DNA of 64,000 bases from NCBI RefSeq assembly GCF_000744095.1, contig NZ_JQLI01000008.1:1984001-2048000 (forward strand). Direction: 5' to 3'. Numbering within the stretch: position 1 is the stretch's first letter; the number at the start of each line of letters is the position of its first letter. This stretch comes from Cupriavidus necator A5-1 (GTDB lineage Bacteria > Pseudomonadota > Gammaproteobacteria > Burkholderiales > Burkholderiaceae). A program made the translations under genes and the position numbers. Below the pieces are notes generated by a model that saw only the letters and a list, made by a program, of their open reading frames with translations, ran no database searches and was not told where the DNA came from. This document shows, piece after piece, positions 1-8,781 of the stretch.

Positions 1-163
1 TAGCGCCGCACGGCGGAGCGAACCATCGACTGGCGCCGGGTTTGTCATGCTGCCTCGTGGAAAACACGCATCAGATGCACGGCGTTACGAATATTTGCGC
101 TTTCCGACCCAATGGCTGCCTGCCATAACCGCTACAATCGCTGCCCGTAGTTTTGAACATGGC

Positions 164-3100
164 ATGTCGATAATGGGTTTTGGCTGGTTCGGATTCTCGA
201 CCTTCTGGGTAGTGCCGCTGCTGTGGCGGCTGGTCTCGCGCTGGCTTGCCGGCGAGCGCCGGCTCGCGGGGCCGGGCTCGCTGCGCGTGTGGCTCGGCAC
301 GCTGGCGGTGCTGTGCGCCAGCGCCAGCCTGGAGGCGCTCACCGCAGGCGGCGATCCGGAATCGAGCGCCGGCGGCTCGGCCGGCCGCGCGCTGGCCGGC
401 ATGATGGGCAACCTGTTCGGCTGGACCGGTGCGCTGCTGCTGATGCTGGGCGTGCTGGCGCTGGCCGCGCCGATGGTGTTCGGCGAGACCTGGCGCGGCC
501 TGTTCTCGCGTAAGCCGCGCCGCACGCCGGCTGCCGATGCCGCGCCGGACGAAGCGCCGGCGGTGTTCGCCGCTACGCAACCGCTGCGCGAGACCGAGCG
601 CCGGGATACCACCGTAGTCGGCAATGCCGGCTGGACTGCTCCGACCCCGCGCCACCGCAGCTTCGAAGCCGTGTCCGCACGCCGCCAGCCCGCCTGGCAG
701 CCGCCGCGCCGCACGCGCGAATCCCCGCCGCAGCCGGGCGAGATCTGGCTGCACCATGCCGATTCTCCCGGGGCGACGAAGCCGGCGCGTGCGTCGTCGC
801 CTGTGCCGCCTGTGCCGCCCGCGCCAGCGGCACCAGCACCGCGCCCCGCGCCGCCGGCGGCGCGCAAGCCTGTCAATACCGCCACGCCGGCACCCGCGGC
901 GGCGTCGCGGCCGGCGCAAGCGCTGCGCGCGACTGTCGTCAGCAGCCCGTTCCGCCAGCCGCGGCCGCTGGATCGTGCGGCAATCACGACGCTGCCGGAG
1001 GCTGCCGGCAAGACGGCTACGGCGACCGTTGCAGCGGCTGCAGTAGCGGCACCGGCTGCGGTGGCATCCGTCGCGCCTGCGCCGGTTGCGGCAACCGTGG
1101 CTGCGACCGAGCCGGTGGCCGCCCCGGCACCGTCTGTTGCAATTTGTGAAGCCGAGGCGAGTGCCATCGCAGCGCCGGCCCAGCCCGGTTCCGCAGTGGG
1201 CGCGGTGGACGCTGCGGCTGAAGCGGACGATGCGCCGGACGCCAGCGCCGACGAGGCCGACGAAGTCACGCTGGCCGCCATCCGCCAGGAAGCGCTGGAC
1301 CTGCTGGCCGAACTACAGGCCTTGTCGCGCAAGTCGGCAGTGCCCCAGCCTGTTCCGATGCCGGAAGCTGCGATCGAACCGGAGCCGGTAACCGCCGCCA
1401 CCACGGAGACGGCTGCCGATATTCCCGCCGATCCGGAACTTGCCGTGCCCGACAGCATCGCCCTGCAAGCCGAAGCCGAAGCCGAAGCCGAAGCCGAAGC
1501 CGAAGCCGAAGCCGAAGCCGAAGCCGAAGCCGAAGCCGAAGCCGAAGCCGAAGCCGAAGCCGAAGCCGAAGCCGAAGCCGAAGCCGAAGCCGAAGCCGAA
1601 GCCGAAGCCGAAGCCGAAGCCGAAGCCGAAGCCGAAGCCGAAGCCGAAGCCGAAGCCGAAGCCGAAGCCGAAGCCGAAGCCGAAGCCGAAGGCCAGGTAG
1701 AGACAGTTCGGGCAGAGCCGGTACCCGTACAGGAGGACGTGCTCGAAGTCCCTGAGGCCCAGGCTGAGATCACTGGTGCCGAGGCCGTGGCGCAAGCCGT
1801 GGCCACCTCCGCGATGGCGGAGGAGGGGAGTGCGCCGGAGCCCTTCGTGGCGCAGGCAGCCGCCGACGGCGATGCCGAGGCGCTGGTGGATGCCAACGGG
1901 CTGGTCGGCGAGGATGCCTATGCCGATTCCGAAACCACGGCAGCGCCGGCCGAATCTGCTGAATCTGACGAAGGCGTCGAAATAGCGCAAGCTGCCGAAG
2001 TAGCCGAAGCCGCGCAAGCAGCAGAACCCGTCGAAACGATCGAGGACATCGAAGCTGCCGAAGCCATCGAACCTCCAGCCAACATTGCGCCCGCGGCCCC
2101 GGCAGCCAAGCCTCGCATCGTGCTGCCCGCCGTGGTCGGCCGCACCGTGCCGCTGGCCGCCGCCCAGCCCGCGGCAGTTCCCGCGCCGGCCCCGGTACCG
2201 CCAGCAGCGCGCCCCATCGTCGACTACCGCCTGCCGCCCTTCGACCTGCTCGAAAGCGAAGTCGACAGCGCCGAGCAGGTTTCAGAAGAACGCCTGCGCG
2301 AAACCGGCGAACTGATCGCCCAGCGGCTGGCCGAGTTCAAGGTGCCCGTCGCCGTGGTCGGCGCCGGCGCCGGCCCGGTAATCACGCGCTTCGAGGTCGA
2401 GCCCGCGATGGGCGTGCGCGGCGCGCAGGTGGTCGGGCTGATGAAGGACCTGGCGCGCGCGCTGGGCGTGACTTCGATCCGCGTGGTCGAGACCATTCCC
2501 GGCAAGACCTGCATGGGGCTGGAGCTGCCCAATGCGCGCCGGCAGATGATCCGCCTGTCCGAGATTGTCAACGCGGCCTCGTTCCAGGCCCACCATTCGC
2601 GGCTGGTGCTGGCGATGGGCAAGGACATCACCGGCAACCCGGTCGTCACCGACCTGGCGCGCGCACCGCATCTGCTGGTGGCCGGCACCACCGGCTCGGG
2701 CAAGTCGGTGGCGGTCAATGCCATGATCCTGTCGATGCTGTACAAGGCCACGCCGGAAGACGTGCGCCTGATCATGATCGACCCCAAGATGCTGGAGCTG
2801 TCGGTCTACGAAGGCATCCCGCACCTGCTGGCGCCGGTGGTCACCGACATGAAGCAGGCCGCGCACGCGCTCAACTGGTGCGTTGGCGAGATGGAGAAGC
2901 GCTACAAGCTGATGTCCGCGCTGGGTGTGCGCAACCTCGCCGGCTACAACCAGAAGATTCGCGCCGCCGAGGCCGCGGAGCAGAAGGTGCCCAACCCGTT
3001 CTCGCTGACCCCGGACGCGCCCGAGCCGCTGTCGCGGCTGCCCATGATCGTGGTGGTGATCGACGAGCTGGCCGACCTGATGATGGTCGCCGGCAAGAAG

Positions 3101-3703
3101 ATCGAAGAACTGATCGCGCGGCTGGCGCAGAAGGCGCGTGCCGCCGGCATCCACCTGATCCTGGCCACGCAGCGTCCGTCGGTGGACGTGATCACCGGCC
3201 TGATCAAGGCCAATATCCCGACGCGGGTGGCGTTCCAGGTTTCGTCCAAGATCGACTCGCGCACCATCCTCGACCAGATGGGCGCGGAAAGCTTGCTCGG
3301 CCAGGGCGACATGCTGTTCCTGCCGCCGGGCACCGGCTATCCGCAGCGCGTGCATGGCGCCTTTGTCGCCGACGACGAAGTGCACCGCGTGGTCGAGCAC
3401 TGGAAGCAGTTCGGCGAGCCGGACTACGATGAAGCCATCCTCGCCGGCGATCCGGCCGAGGCCAGCGGCGCCGACCTGTTTGGCGACGGCGGCGGCGATG
3501 GCGAGGCCGACCCGCTCTACGACGAGGCCGCCAGCTTCGTGCTGACCAGCCGCCGCGCCTCGATCTCGGCGGTGCAGCGCCAGCTGCGCATCGGCTACAA
3601 CCGTGCGGCGCGGCTGATCGAACAGATGGAAGTTGCGGGGCTGGTGTCGCCGATGGGCCGCAACGGCGCGCGCGATGTGCTGGCGCCTGGGCCGGGCGAC
3701 TGA
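164..3703 (+). CDS. ftsK: DNA translocase FtsK with long low-complexity linker
   Basis: FtsK/SpoIIIE pump that anchors at the septum and moves chromosome ends at division. The N-terminus has about three hydrophobic segments (roughly residues 5-25, 45-60, 85-105). Then comes a very long Ala/Pro/Glu-rich linker (about 120-690) and the motor: Walker A GTTGSGKS near residue 841, Walker B IVVVIDE near 962. A C-terminal gamma winged helix (about 1110-1170, SRRASISAVQRQLRIGYNRAARLI) would read polar KOPS sites. The start at 164 is my choice because hydrophobic sequence begins at once and a TACAAT -10-like hexamer lies at 133-138. An in-frame ATG at 47 would add 39 non-hydrophobic residues, and the frame stays open to the window edge. 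Canonical FtsK has four membrane helices; the first is not evident here. Linker residues about 436-509 are a pure Ala-Glu repeat. Identity is secure, the start is not. Confidence 0.93.
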   Translation: MSIMGFGWFGFSTFWVVPLLWRLVSRWLAGERRLAGPGSLRVWLGTLAVLCASASLEALTAGGDPESSAGGSAGRALAGMMGNLFGWTGALLLMLGVLALAAPMVFGETWRGLFSRKPRRTPAADAAPDEAPAVFAATQPLRETERRDTTVVGNAGWTAPTPRHRSFEAVSARRQPAWQPPRRTRESPPQPGEIWLHHADSPGATKPARASSPVPPVPPAPAAPAPRPAPPAARKPVNTATPAPAAASRPAQALRATVVSSPFRQPRPLDRAAITTLPEAAGKTATATVAAAAVAAPAAVASVAPAPVAATVAATEPVAAPAPSVAICEAEASAIAAPAQPGSAVGAVDAAAEADDAPDASADEADEVTLAAIRQEALDLLAELQALSRKSAVPQPVPMPEAAIEPEPVTAATTETAADIPADPELAVPDSIALQAEAEAEAEAEAEAEAEAEAEAEAEAEAEAEAEAEAEAEAEAEAEAEAEAEAEAEAEAEAEAEAEAEAEAEAEAEGQVETVRAEPVPVQEDVLEVPEAQAEITGAEAVAQAVATSAMAEEGSAPEPFVAQAAADGDAEALVDANGLVGEDAYADSETTAAPAESAESDEGVEIAQAAEVAEAAQAAEPVETIEDIEAAEAIEPPANIAPAAPAAKPRIVLPAVVGRTVPLAAAQPAAVPAPAPVPPAARPIVDYRLPPFDLLESEVDSAEQVSEERLRETGELIAQRLAEFKVPVAVVGAGAGPVITRFEVEPAMGVRGAQVVGLMKDLARALGVTSIRVVETIPGKTCMGLELPNARRQMIRLSEIVNAASFQAHHSRLVLAMGKDITGNPVVTDLARAPHLLVAGTTGSGKSVAVNAMILSMLYKATPEDVRLIMIDPKMLELSVYEGIPHLLAPVVTDMKQAAHALNWCVGEMEKRYKLMSALGVRNLAGYNQKIRAAEAAEQKVPNPFSLTPDAPEPLSRLPMIVVVIDELADLMMVAGKKIEELIARLAQKARAAGIHLILATQRPSVDVITGLIKANIPTRVAFQVSSKIDSRTILDQMGAESLLGQGDMLFLPPGTGYPQRVHGAFVADDEVHRVVEHWKQFGEPDYDEAILAGDPAEASGADLFGDGGGDGEADPLYDEAASFVLTSRRASISAVQRQLRIGYNRAARLIEQMEVAGLVSPMGRNGARDVLAPGPGD
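1469..1690 (+). repeat. Perfect GCCGAA hexanucleotide tract, 37 copies, inside ftsK
   Basis: 222 bases made only of GCCGAA units with no interruption, in frame, encoding 37 Ala-Glu dipeptides in the FtsK linker. Since the unit is 6 bp, gain or loss of units keeps the frame and changes only linker length. The same DNA gives long open Phe-Gly and Lys-Pro readings in other frames, which are artefacts of the repeat. Confidence 0.98.
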
Positions 3704-3735
3704 GGTTCCGGCACCACGACCTTCGGGAGGCACGG

Positions 3736-4077
3736 ATGAAGCCTGAGCATGGAAACCTGCTGGCAGAGGTGCCGGCGAATGCGGCGGAGGAGATTTTCCA
3801 GCCGCTGCTGGCGCGCCCCGGCCTGAAGATCGAGCGCATCGTCTCCAACGGGCAGAGCAGCCCTGAGGGGTTCTGGTATGACAGTGCGGACGATGAGTGG
3901 GTGCTGTTGGTCAGCGGCAGCGCCGCGCTGGAGCTGGAAGGCCAGCCAGGGCTGCACACGATGCAGCCTGGCGACTGGCTGCACCTGCCCGCGCATTGCC
4001 GGCATCGCGTGGCATGGACCGCTGCGGCGGGGCCGACGGTTTGGCTGGCGGTGCATCACGGGGGCGTCGACAGCTAG
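3736..4077 (+). CDS. Small cupin-domain protein
   Basis: 113-residue single-domain cupin. The second half shows the cupin pattern: EWVLLVSGSAALELEG, then a PGDWLHLPAHCRHRVAWT segment with histidines suited to metal binding. A GGGAGG ribosome site sits just ahead of the ATG. It follows ftsK by 32 bases on the same strand and could share its transcript, but the function (metal-dependent isomerase, sugar or oxidative sensor) cannot be told from sequence. It converges with the DUF35 gene, leaving only 12 bases between stops. Confidence 0.85.
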   Translation: MKPEHGNLLAEVPANAAEEIFQPLLARPGLKIERIVSNGQSSPEGFWYDSADDEWVLLVSGSAALELEGQPGLHTMQPGDWLHLPAHCRHRVAWTAAAGPTVWLAVHHGGVDS

Positions 4078-4089
4078 CCACGCTGTGCG

Positions 4090-4401
4090 TCAATGCGCTG
4101 ATTCGGCATGTCCGAGAACGCGCATCGCGGCGTCCAATTCCAGCCGAACCTTAGCGCCGGGGCGCATGGCTTCATCGAGACGGGCAATCACCGCGGGCCC
4201 GGCCGTCGACCTGACCGTGGCCAAGTGCACGTCTTCACCGCGCTGCGCGCCGACGCGATGGCGCACAACCGTTATTTCCTCGATCGTGCCCCCTTCCGCG
4301 ACCTGCTCTTCCCAGTCCGACGTGCCGCAGTGTGGGCAGAGATAGCGCGCGGGAAACAGCACCGCGTCGCATTGCCGGCAATGAAAAACGATAAGGTTCA
4401 T
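4090..4401 (-). CDS. DUF35 / OB-fold zinc-ribbon protein, partner of thiolase-like enzyme
   Basis: 103 residues. The N-terminal rubredoxin-like zinc ribbon (CRQC about residue 8, CPHC about residue 22) is followed by an OB-fold (GTIEEITVVRHRV, then GPAVIARLDEAMRPGAKVRLELD). DUF35 proteins bind acyl-CoA and complex with thiolase-superfamily enzymes. The chosen ATG overlaps the thiolase stop as ATGA (4398-4401), so the two are probably co-translated as one complex. A longer in-frame start at 4446 would overlap the thiolase by 49 bases and adds nothing recognisable. Confidence 0.85.
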   Translation of the reverse strand: MNLIVFHCRQCDAVLFPARYLCPHCGTSDWEEQVAEGGTIEEITVVRHRVGAQRGEDVHLATVRSTAGPAVIARLDEAMRPGAKVRLELDAAMRVLGHAESAH

Positions 4402-5567
4402 CTCGCTTCCTTGTCCACCCGTTCGAGTACCACGGCGTTCGCGCACATGCCGTAGCGATATTCGACCATGCCATAGCCGCTCACGGCCGCAAGACGGGCG
4501 CCAGCCACCTGCCGTGCGCCGGCTTGCGCGCGCAACTGGGTAATCGCTTCGACCAATCCATGCATGCCCCCGGCGGCGCCCGCCTGGCCGCCGGACAGCT
4601 GGCCGCCGGACGTATTCACCGGCAATTCATGCGAGGCGATGCGTGCAATCAGGCCGCGTAAATCCCCGTCTGGCGCAAAGCCGAGATCGGCCAATTGCAC
4701 CAGCGCCATGACCGGGTAATCGTCATACACCGACACCAGATCCATGTCGTGCGGGCTGGCGCCGGCCTGCCGCCACAGATCGTCCGCCAGCGCGACCAGC
4801 CCGGTCTGCAATCCGTCACCGGTCTGATGATCGAGGTTATAGCGGCATTGCAGCGCCCGCACGCATACGGCAACGCCCGCGCGGCGCGCCAAATCGGCTC
4901 GGGCCACAATCACGGCATTGGCGCCGCAGACCACGGGCACACAATCGAAACGGCCCAGCGGATCCGCGACCATCGGCGCCGAAAGGTATTCGTCGAGCGT
5001 CAGCGGCGTGCGATATACCGCGCCTGGATTACGCGCTGCCCAGGCGCGCTGCGCCACGCACAAGGCGCCGTAGTCGTGCCTCGTCAAGCCGTGATGACGC
5101 GCATGCCGTTGGGTCAGCATGGCGAACAGGCTATTCGGCCCCCCGTGTTCGAGAGGCCTCAGATACGTTCTGGTTGTCAGGTTGTAGTGCTCGATCAGTT
5201 GCTTGAAGTCGGCCGGCGTAAAGCGATCGCCGCTGAGCAGCACGATCACCGAGGCGTCACCGCACTGTATCGCCCGCACGGCGTGCTGCAACAGATTGAT
5301 GGCGCTGGCGCCACCATGGCAGTCGTCCATTGACCACCGGGGACTGAGGCCAAGCCGCCAGGCCATATCGATCGCATGATCGGGAGCCAGTGTGAATGAC
5401 GCCACGCCGAGCCCGTCAACCTCGCTCGAGGTGAATCCTGACTGGACGAGCGCGGCACTGAACGCCTGCGCCAGCAGGTCTGCGGTGCTCTGCTCCGGTG
5501 CCTGGCGGCGGTATGGCACCTCCACGCCGGCGGCCAGCACCACGTTGTCAAAATCGCTAATCGTCAT
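4398..5567 (-). CDS. Thiolase-superfamily (SCP-x/lipid-transfer type) protein
   Basis: 389 residues with thiolase fold features: an N-terminal half with a Cys in the nucleophile region (C83 in DDCHGGASA), an NTSGGQLSGGQAGAAGG segment near 318-334, and a C-terminal Cys (GMCANAVVLE). The usual catalytic His of the GGHPxGxxG motif is Gln here, which is common in SCP-x/Ltp-like members that pair with DUF35 proteins. Such pairs can act as thiolases or as retro-aldolases on acyl-CoAs. The gene sits downstream of an acyl-CoA ligase and a porin and overlaps the DUF35 gene. Together they suggest uptake, CoA activation and C-C cleavage of an organic acid. Confidence 0.8.
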   Translation of the reverse strand: MTISDFDNVVLAAGVEVPYRRQAPEQSTADLLAQAFSAALVQSGFTSSEVDGLGVASFTLAPDHAIDMAWRLGLSPRWSMDDCHGGASAINLLQHAVRAIQCGDASVIVLLSGDRFTPADFKQLIEHYNLTTRTYLRPLEHGGPNSLFAMLTQRHARHHGLTRHDYGALCVAQRAWAARNPGAVYRTPLTLDEYLSAPMVADPLGRFDCVPVVCGANAVIVARADLARRAGVAVCVRALQCRYNLDHQTGDGLQTGLVALADDLWRQAGASPHDMDLVSVYDDYPVMALVQLADLGFAPDGDLRGLIARIASHELPVNTSGGQLSGGQAGAAGGMHGLVEAITQLRAQAGARQVAGARLAAVSGYGMVEYRYGMCANAVVLERVDKEAR

Positions 5568-5646
5568 TCGATGAGTTTCTTGCGTCGCTGTCTGGTAGGT
5601 CGTCCATCGCGCTCATACGATTCGAGCGCATTCCCACCGACCGAAT

Positions 5647-7275
5647 TCATGAGCGCTTGAGCCGGTATCCTGAAGCATCCAGATCCCAGGTCTGCCCGGT
5701 TACGCCGCGCTCACGCAATTTGTATTTTTGAATCTTGCCGTTTTCGGTCTTTGGCAGGTCAGGCGTGAACTCCAGATACCTCGGCACTGCAAAATAGGGT
5801 AACCGCGGTTCACAGAACTGGATCAACGCCATCGGATCGAGTTGCGCATCAGGGCGCAGTACGACCATCGCCATGACCTCATCTTCCGCCAGCGCGGAGT
5901 GCACTGCAAATACCGCGGCAGTCTCGACCGCCGGATGACTGAGAATGACCTGCTCCACCTCGTACGACGAAATGTTCTCGCCGCGGCGGCGAATGGCGTC
6001 CTTTTGCCGGTCCACGAATCGGAAATAACCATCCGCTTCGCGCACCACGCGGTCCCCCGTGTGAAACCAAAGGTTGCGCCACGCGTCTACCGTCTTTTCC
6101 GGCATGCCGAAATATCCGGCGGCGAACGCGAACGGTTCCTCGGCGCGCAGAATCAGTTCGCCCGGCTCGCCGTCCGGTACCTGCTGATCGCTGTCATTCA
6201 CCACGCGCGCCTCGAACCCGGCGACCACCTGGCCCATATAGCCTGGGCGTTGCTGCTGAATGTCGCCGCCAATCGCGAAATTGGTTTCGGTGGATCCATA
6301 GCCATCCAATAGACGAATGCCGGACCGCGCCGTGAAGTCTTCCTGAAATTTCCCTGGCACGCCGGGCGCCAGCGCAATGCGTACGGTATGGGCGCGCTCG
6401 GCCGTCGCAATCGGGCGCCCCAGCAGAATCGGAACCATGGCGCCGAGCACGAAGGTCACCGTGGCGCGCGTTTCTACCAGGCTATCGAAGAAACGGCTGG
6501 CGGAAAACCGACGGTCCGCCACCAAATTGGCGTCATGGATCAATGCCTGATAGAAGCTGTTCAGCGCATTCGTATGGAACAGCGGCAGGCAGGTGTAAAG
6601 GACATCCCCTGACGTCACACCGAGATGACGCCCCGTATAGTGGGCCCACCAATAGAACTGGGCGTGCGGGCAAATCACGCCCTTCGACAGCCCGGAAGTG
6701 CCCGAGGTGTACAGGATGGCCAGTGGGTCACCATCCGTTAGCGCAGCAGGACGGACTGCGGTGCCGAGCGGCGGCATTGGTATGGCTTCCCACTGCGACG
6801 GCAGTGGAGTTTCGGCCGACACGTCGCCGATCAACCAGATCCGTTCGAGCGCGAGACCAGGGGCGTCCAGCGCCGTGACTGCCCCGACCAGATGGGATTC
6901 CGCTACCAGCAGCCGCGCACCGCAATTCCGCAGAATGTGTTCGAGCTGCAGACCCCGTGAGGCGGTGTTGATCGGTACCACGACCGCGCCCAGCCAGGCG
7001 CAGCCGAGCACGATCTCCATGAATTCGACGCGGTTGGAACAAAACAAAGCCACGCGGTCGCCGCGCGTGATCCCCTGGTCGGCAAGACTGCCTGCCCGCC
7101 GCGCCGCAATCGTACAGGCGTCGATGCCTGTCCACTGCGTCGTGCGATCCGAGAAGAGGGGCCCATCGCCGTTACGCGCCGCCCGTGCCGCCAGCAGGGT
7201 AGGCAATGTGTACCCCGTCGCGACATCGGGTATGGAATCGAGTGAAACATCTGTAGATTTAATCTGCATTCTCAT
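5647..7275 (-). CDS. AMP-forming acyl-CoA synthetase / ligase
   Basis: About 542 residues of the ANL adenylating family: P-loop-like LYTSGTSGLSKGV, adenylate motif GYGSTETNFA, hinge region TGDRVVREADGYFRFVDRQKDAI, and a C-terminal lysine in PKTENGKIQKYKLRE. It should activate a carboxylic acid to its CoA ester through an acyl-AMP. The start is uncertain: ATGs at 7275 and 7269 lie close together with no clear Shine-Dalgarno. A further ATG at 7329 overlaps the porin stop as TGATG. The gene follows the porin and precedes the thiolase-like gene by 79 bases in one leftward transcript. Confidence 0.88.
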   Translation of the reverse strand: MRMQIKSTDVSLDSIPDVATGYTLPTLLAARAARNGDGPLFSDRTTQWTGIDACTIAARRAGSLADQGITRGDRVALFCSNRVEFMEIVLGCAWLGAVVVPINTASRGLQLEHILRNCGARLLVAESHLVGAVTALDAPGLALERIWLIGDVSAETPLPSQWEAIPMPPLGTAVRPAALTDGDPLAILYTSGTSGLSKGVICPHAQFYWWAHYTGRHLGVTSGDVLYTCLPLFHTNALNSFYQALIHDANLVADRRFSASRFFDSLVETRATVTFVLGAMVPILLGRPIATAERAHTVRIALAPGVPGKFQEDFTARSGIRLLDGYGSTETNFAIGGDIQQQRPGYMGQVVAGFEARVVNDSDQQVPDGEPGELILRAEEPFAFAAGYFGMPEKTVDAWRNLWFHTGDRVVREADGYFRFVDRQKDAIRRRGENISSYEVEQVILSHPAVETAAVFAVHSALAEDEVMAMVVLRPDAQLDPMALIQFCEPRLPYFAVPRYLEFTPDLPKTENGKIQKYKLRERGVTGQTWDLDASGYRLKRS

Positions 7276-7328
7276 CTGCGCGAACACTATTGATTTTTTA
7301 CAGCTTTGATTGGCAACCTGGCGCAGCA

Positions 7329-8447
7329 TCAGAAGCGCATGCGGATACCCGTCGCAACGATGCTGACATCGTCGCCAGGCTGACTCAAGGCAACCCCGGC
7401 GAGCGAGCCGATCGCGTTTTTCTGGTTCAGCACATAGCCGAGGCGGGCATACAGAGCCGTGGTCTTCGACATGTTGTAGTCGTAGCCCAGCCCGATCGCG
7501 AGCGAGTCACCACTGGCCTTGCCCGCCACGTTGCGATAGACCGCGGAGAACTTGATGACACCGGGCCCCGTTGGAACGCTGAGACCGACCATATGACTGG
7601 TCGCAATGAAGTATCCGGCGCGGTCAGGGTTCGTCATGTTGAACTCGTAAGTGGCATTGGTGCCGCCAGGGAAGGAATACATCCCGCCGGCACCCAACCA
7701 CCTGTTCCTCACCGAGGACACGGTCGCGGTGGGATCCGTATTGATGATGTTATAAAACATCCCGAGGTAGAGCGGGCCACTTGCGTACTCAAGTTGAGCG
7801 CCGTGGAAGCTGGATTTTGGATATCCTGGCGTGGTCACGCCGCGAGGCGCATGCAGATATTCAAACTGGAAGCCGCCGAGGATCGGTGTGGAGTAGGAAA
7901 TGGCGTCGCTGATGCGGGAATCGCCGATGGTGGCACCCTTTCCCAGATCGGAACTCAGGCTGACCAGCGATGCCAGGGGCGAGAAGGCTCCAACGCCCAG
8001 GAACGGATCGATCGCGATCGAAAGCTCGGTTGGATACTGGCGTCCGAGCTTGATTCTCCCCCACTGCGTGGAAATCAGCGAAATGTTGGCTTCCCGATTG
8101 AAAAGACTGGATTCACCCTCGGCGGTGGTACCGCCCGCGCTCCCATTCTTCAGCTTGAGCGCGCTCTCCAGGTTGAAAGACACGGACAGCCCGTTACCCA
8201 GGTGTTCAACACCAAGCAGCCCGAAGCGCGAGGTCGCGCCTGCGCCGCTCTCTGACTGCAGCAGGCGATTACTCCCCGCACGCGAATACTGGATGCCGGC
8301 ATCGGCGACACCATAGAGACTGAGTCCGCCCGAACCCGGCATCGGATCGGGTTTCAGGATCTGGAAAGATTCTGCCGCAGATACGGCAGTTGCGAAGCAA
8401 ACTGGAAATGCAGCCAGATATCTGGGTATCTGCTTGATCAAGGACAC
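7329..8447 (-). CDS. Gram-negative general porin (Burkholderia type)
   Basis: 372 residues: signal peptide MSLIKQIPRYLAAFPVCFATAVSAA, then a beta-barrel with the porin start SLYGVADAGIQYSRAGSN, a GLLGVEHLGNGLSVSFNLES strand pair, and a terminal Phe (GIRMRF) needed for outer-membrane insertion. The start codon is GTG, preceded by a GGAGGAAGAT ribosome site. Its position at the head of the ligase/thiolase block suggests an outer-membrane channel for the substrate of that pathway. Confidence 0.92.
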   Translation of the reverse strand: MSLIKQIPRYLAAFPVCFATAVSAAESFQILKPDPMPGSGGLSLYGVADAGIQYSRAGSNRLLQSESGAGATSRFGLLGVEHLGNGLSVSFNLESALKLKNGSAGGTTAEGESSLFNREANISLISTQWGRIKLGRQYPTELSIAIDPFLGVGAFSPLASLVSLSSDLGKGATIGDSRISDAISYSTPILGGFQFEYLHAPRGVTTPGYPKSSFHGAQLEYASGPLYLGMFYNIINTDPTATVSSVRNRWLGAGGMYSFPGGTNATYEFNMTNPDRAGYFIATSHMVGLSVPTGPGVIKFSAVYRNVAGKASGDSLAIGLGYDYNMSKTTALYARLGYVLNQKNAIGSLAGVALSQPGDDVSIVATGIRMRF

Positions 8448-8781
8448 ATCTTCCTCCGGTTTTTATTATCTGAATCTTGAGCAGGCCGCGACCACATCGC
8501 GCCCGGCGTGCAGCTGCTTAATCTACGAATGGCTGAGTTGTGAGTTCCACGCGGCCGGTGGCGGTGGAATGTCTCGGAGAGTCGGGAATTTGTGAAGGCG
8601 CGAACTCGCTTCGACGACTGTCTGCAGCAATGCACCGCTGCGGATCACAACCGGCAAGAGAGTCGCATTCGTCCCGGAAACCCGGGAACGAATCTTGGCC
8701 TGCAATAGCGAAATAGGGGCTCGCTTCCGCTATTCGGGTAACCTGGATCGCATCGTTATTCGAGACAGCTGATCGGTGGCC
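8448..8781. other. Gene-free leader upstream of the porin gene
   Basis: 334 bases without a convincing gene. Two inverted repeats are visible: TTCCAC (8545-8550) with GTGGAA (8564-8569), and AATAGCG (8704-8710) with CGCTATT (8728-8734). Either could be an operator or a structured leader for the porin operon. I see no intrinsic terminator for the upstream receptor gene. Confidence 0.4.

Noticed and set aside
1469..1690. CRISPR-like repeat array
   Set aside because: Contiguous 6-bp units with no spacers; it is a coding microsatellite.
1313..2017. Antisense Phe-Gly repeat protein and Lys-Pro repeat protein across the ftsK hexanucleotide tract
   Set aside because: A 6-bp unit without stops keeps several frames open; neither reading has a domain, ribosome site or codon pattern of its own.
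2282..3733. 483-residue antisense reading over the FtsK motor domain
   Set aside because: High-GC shadow of a clearly conserved gene on the other strand; rich in His/Arg/Gln with no family match.
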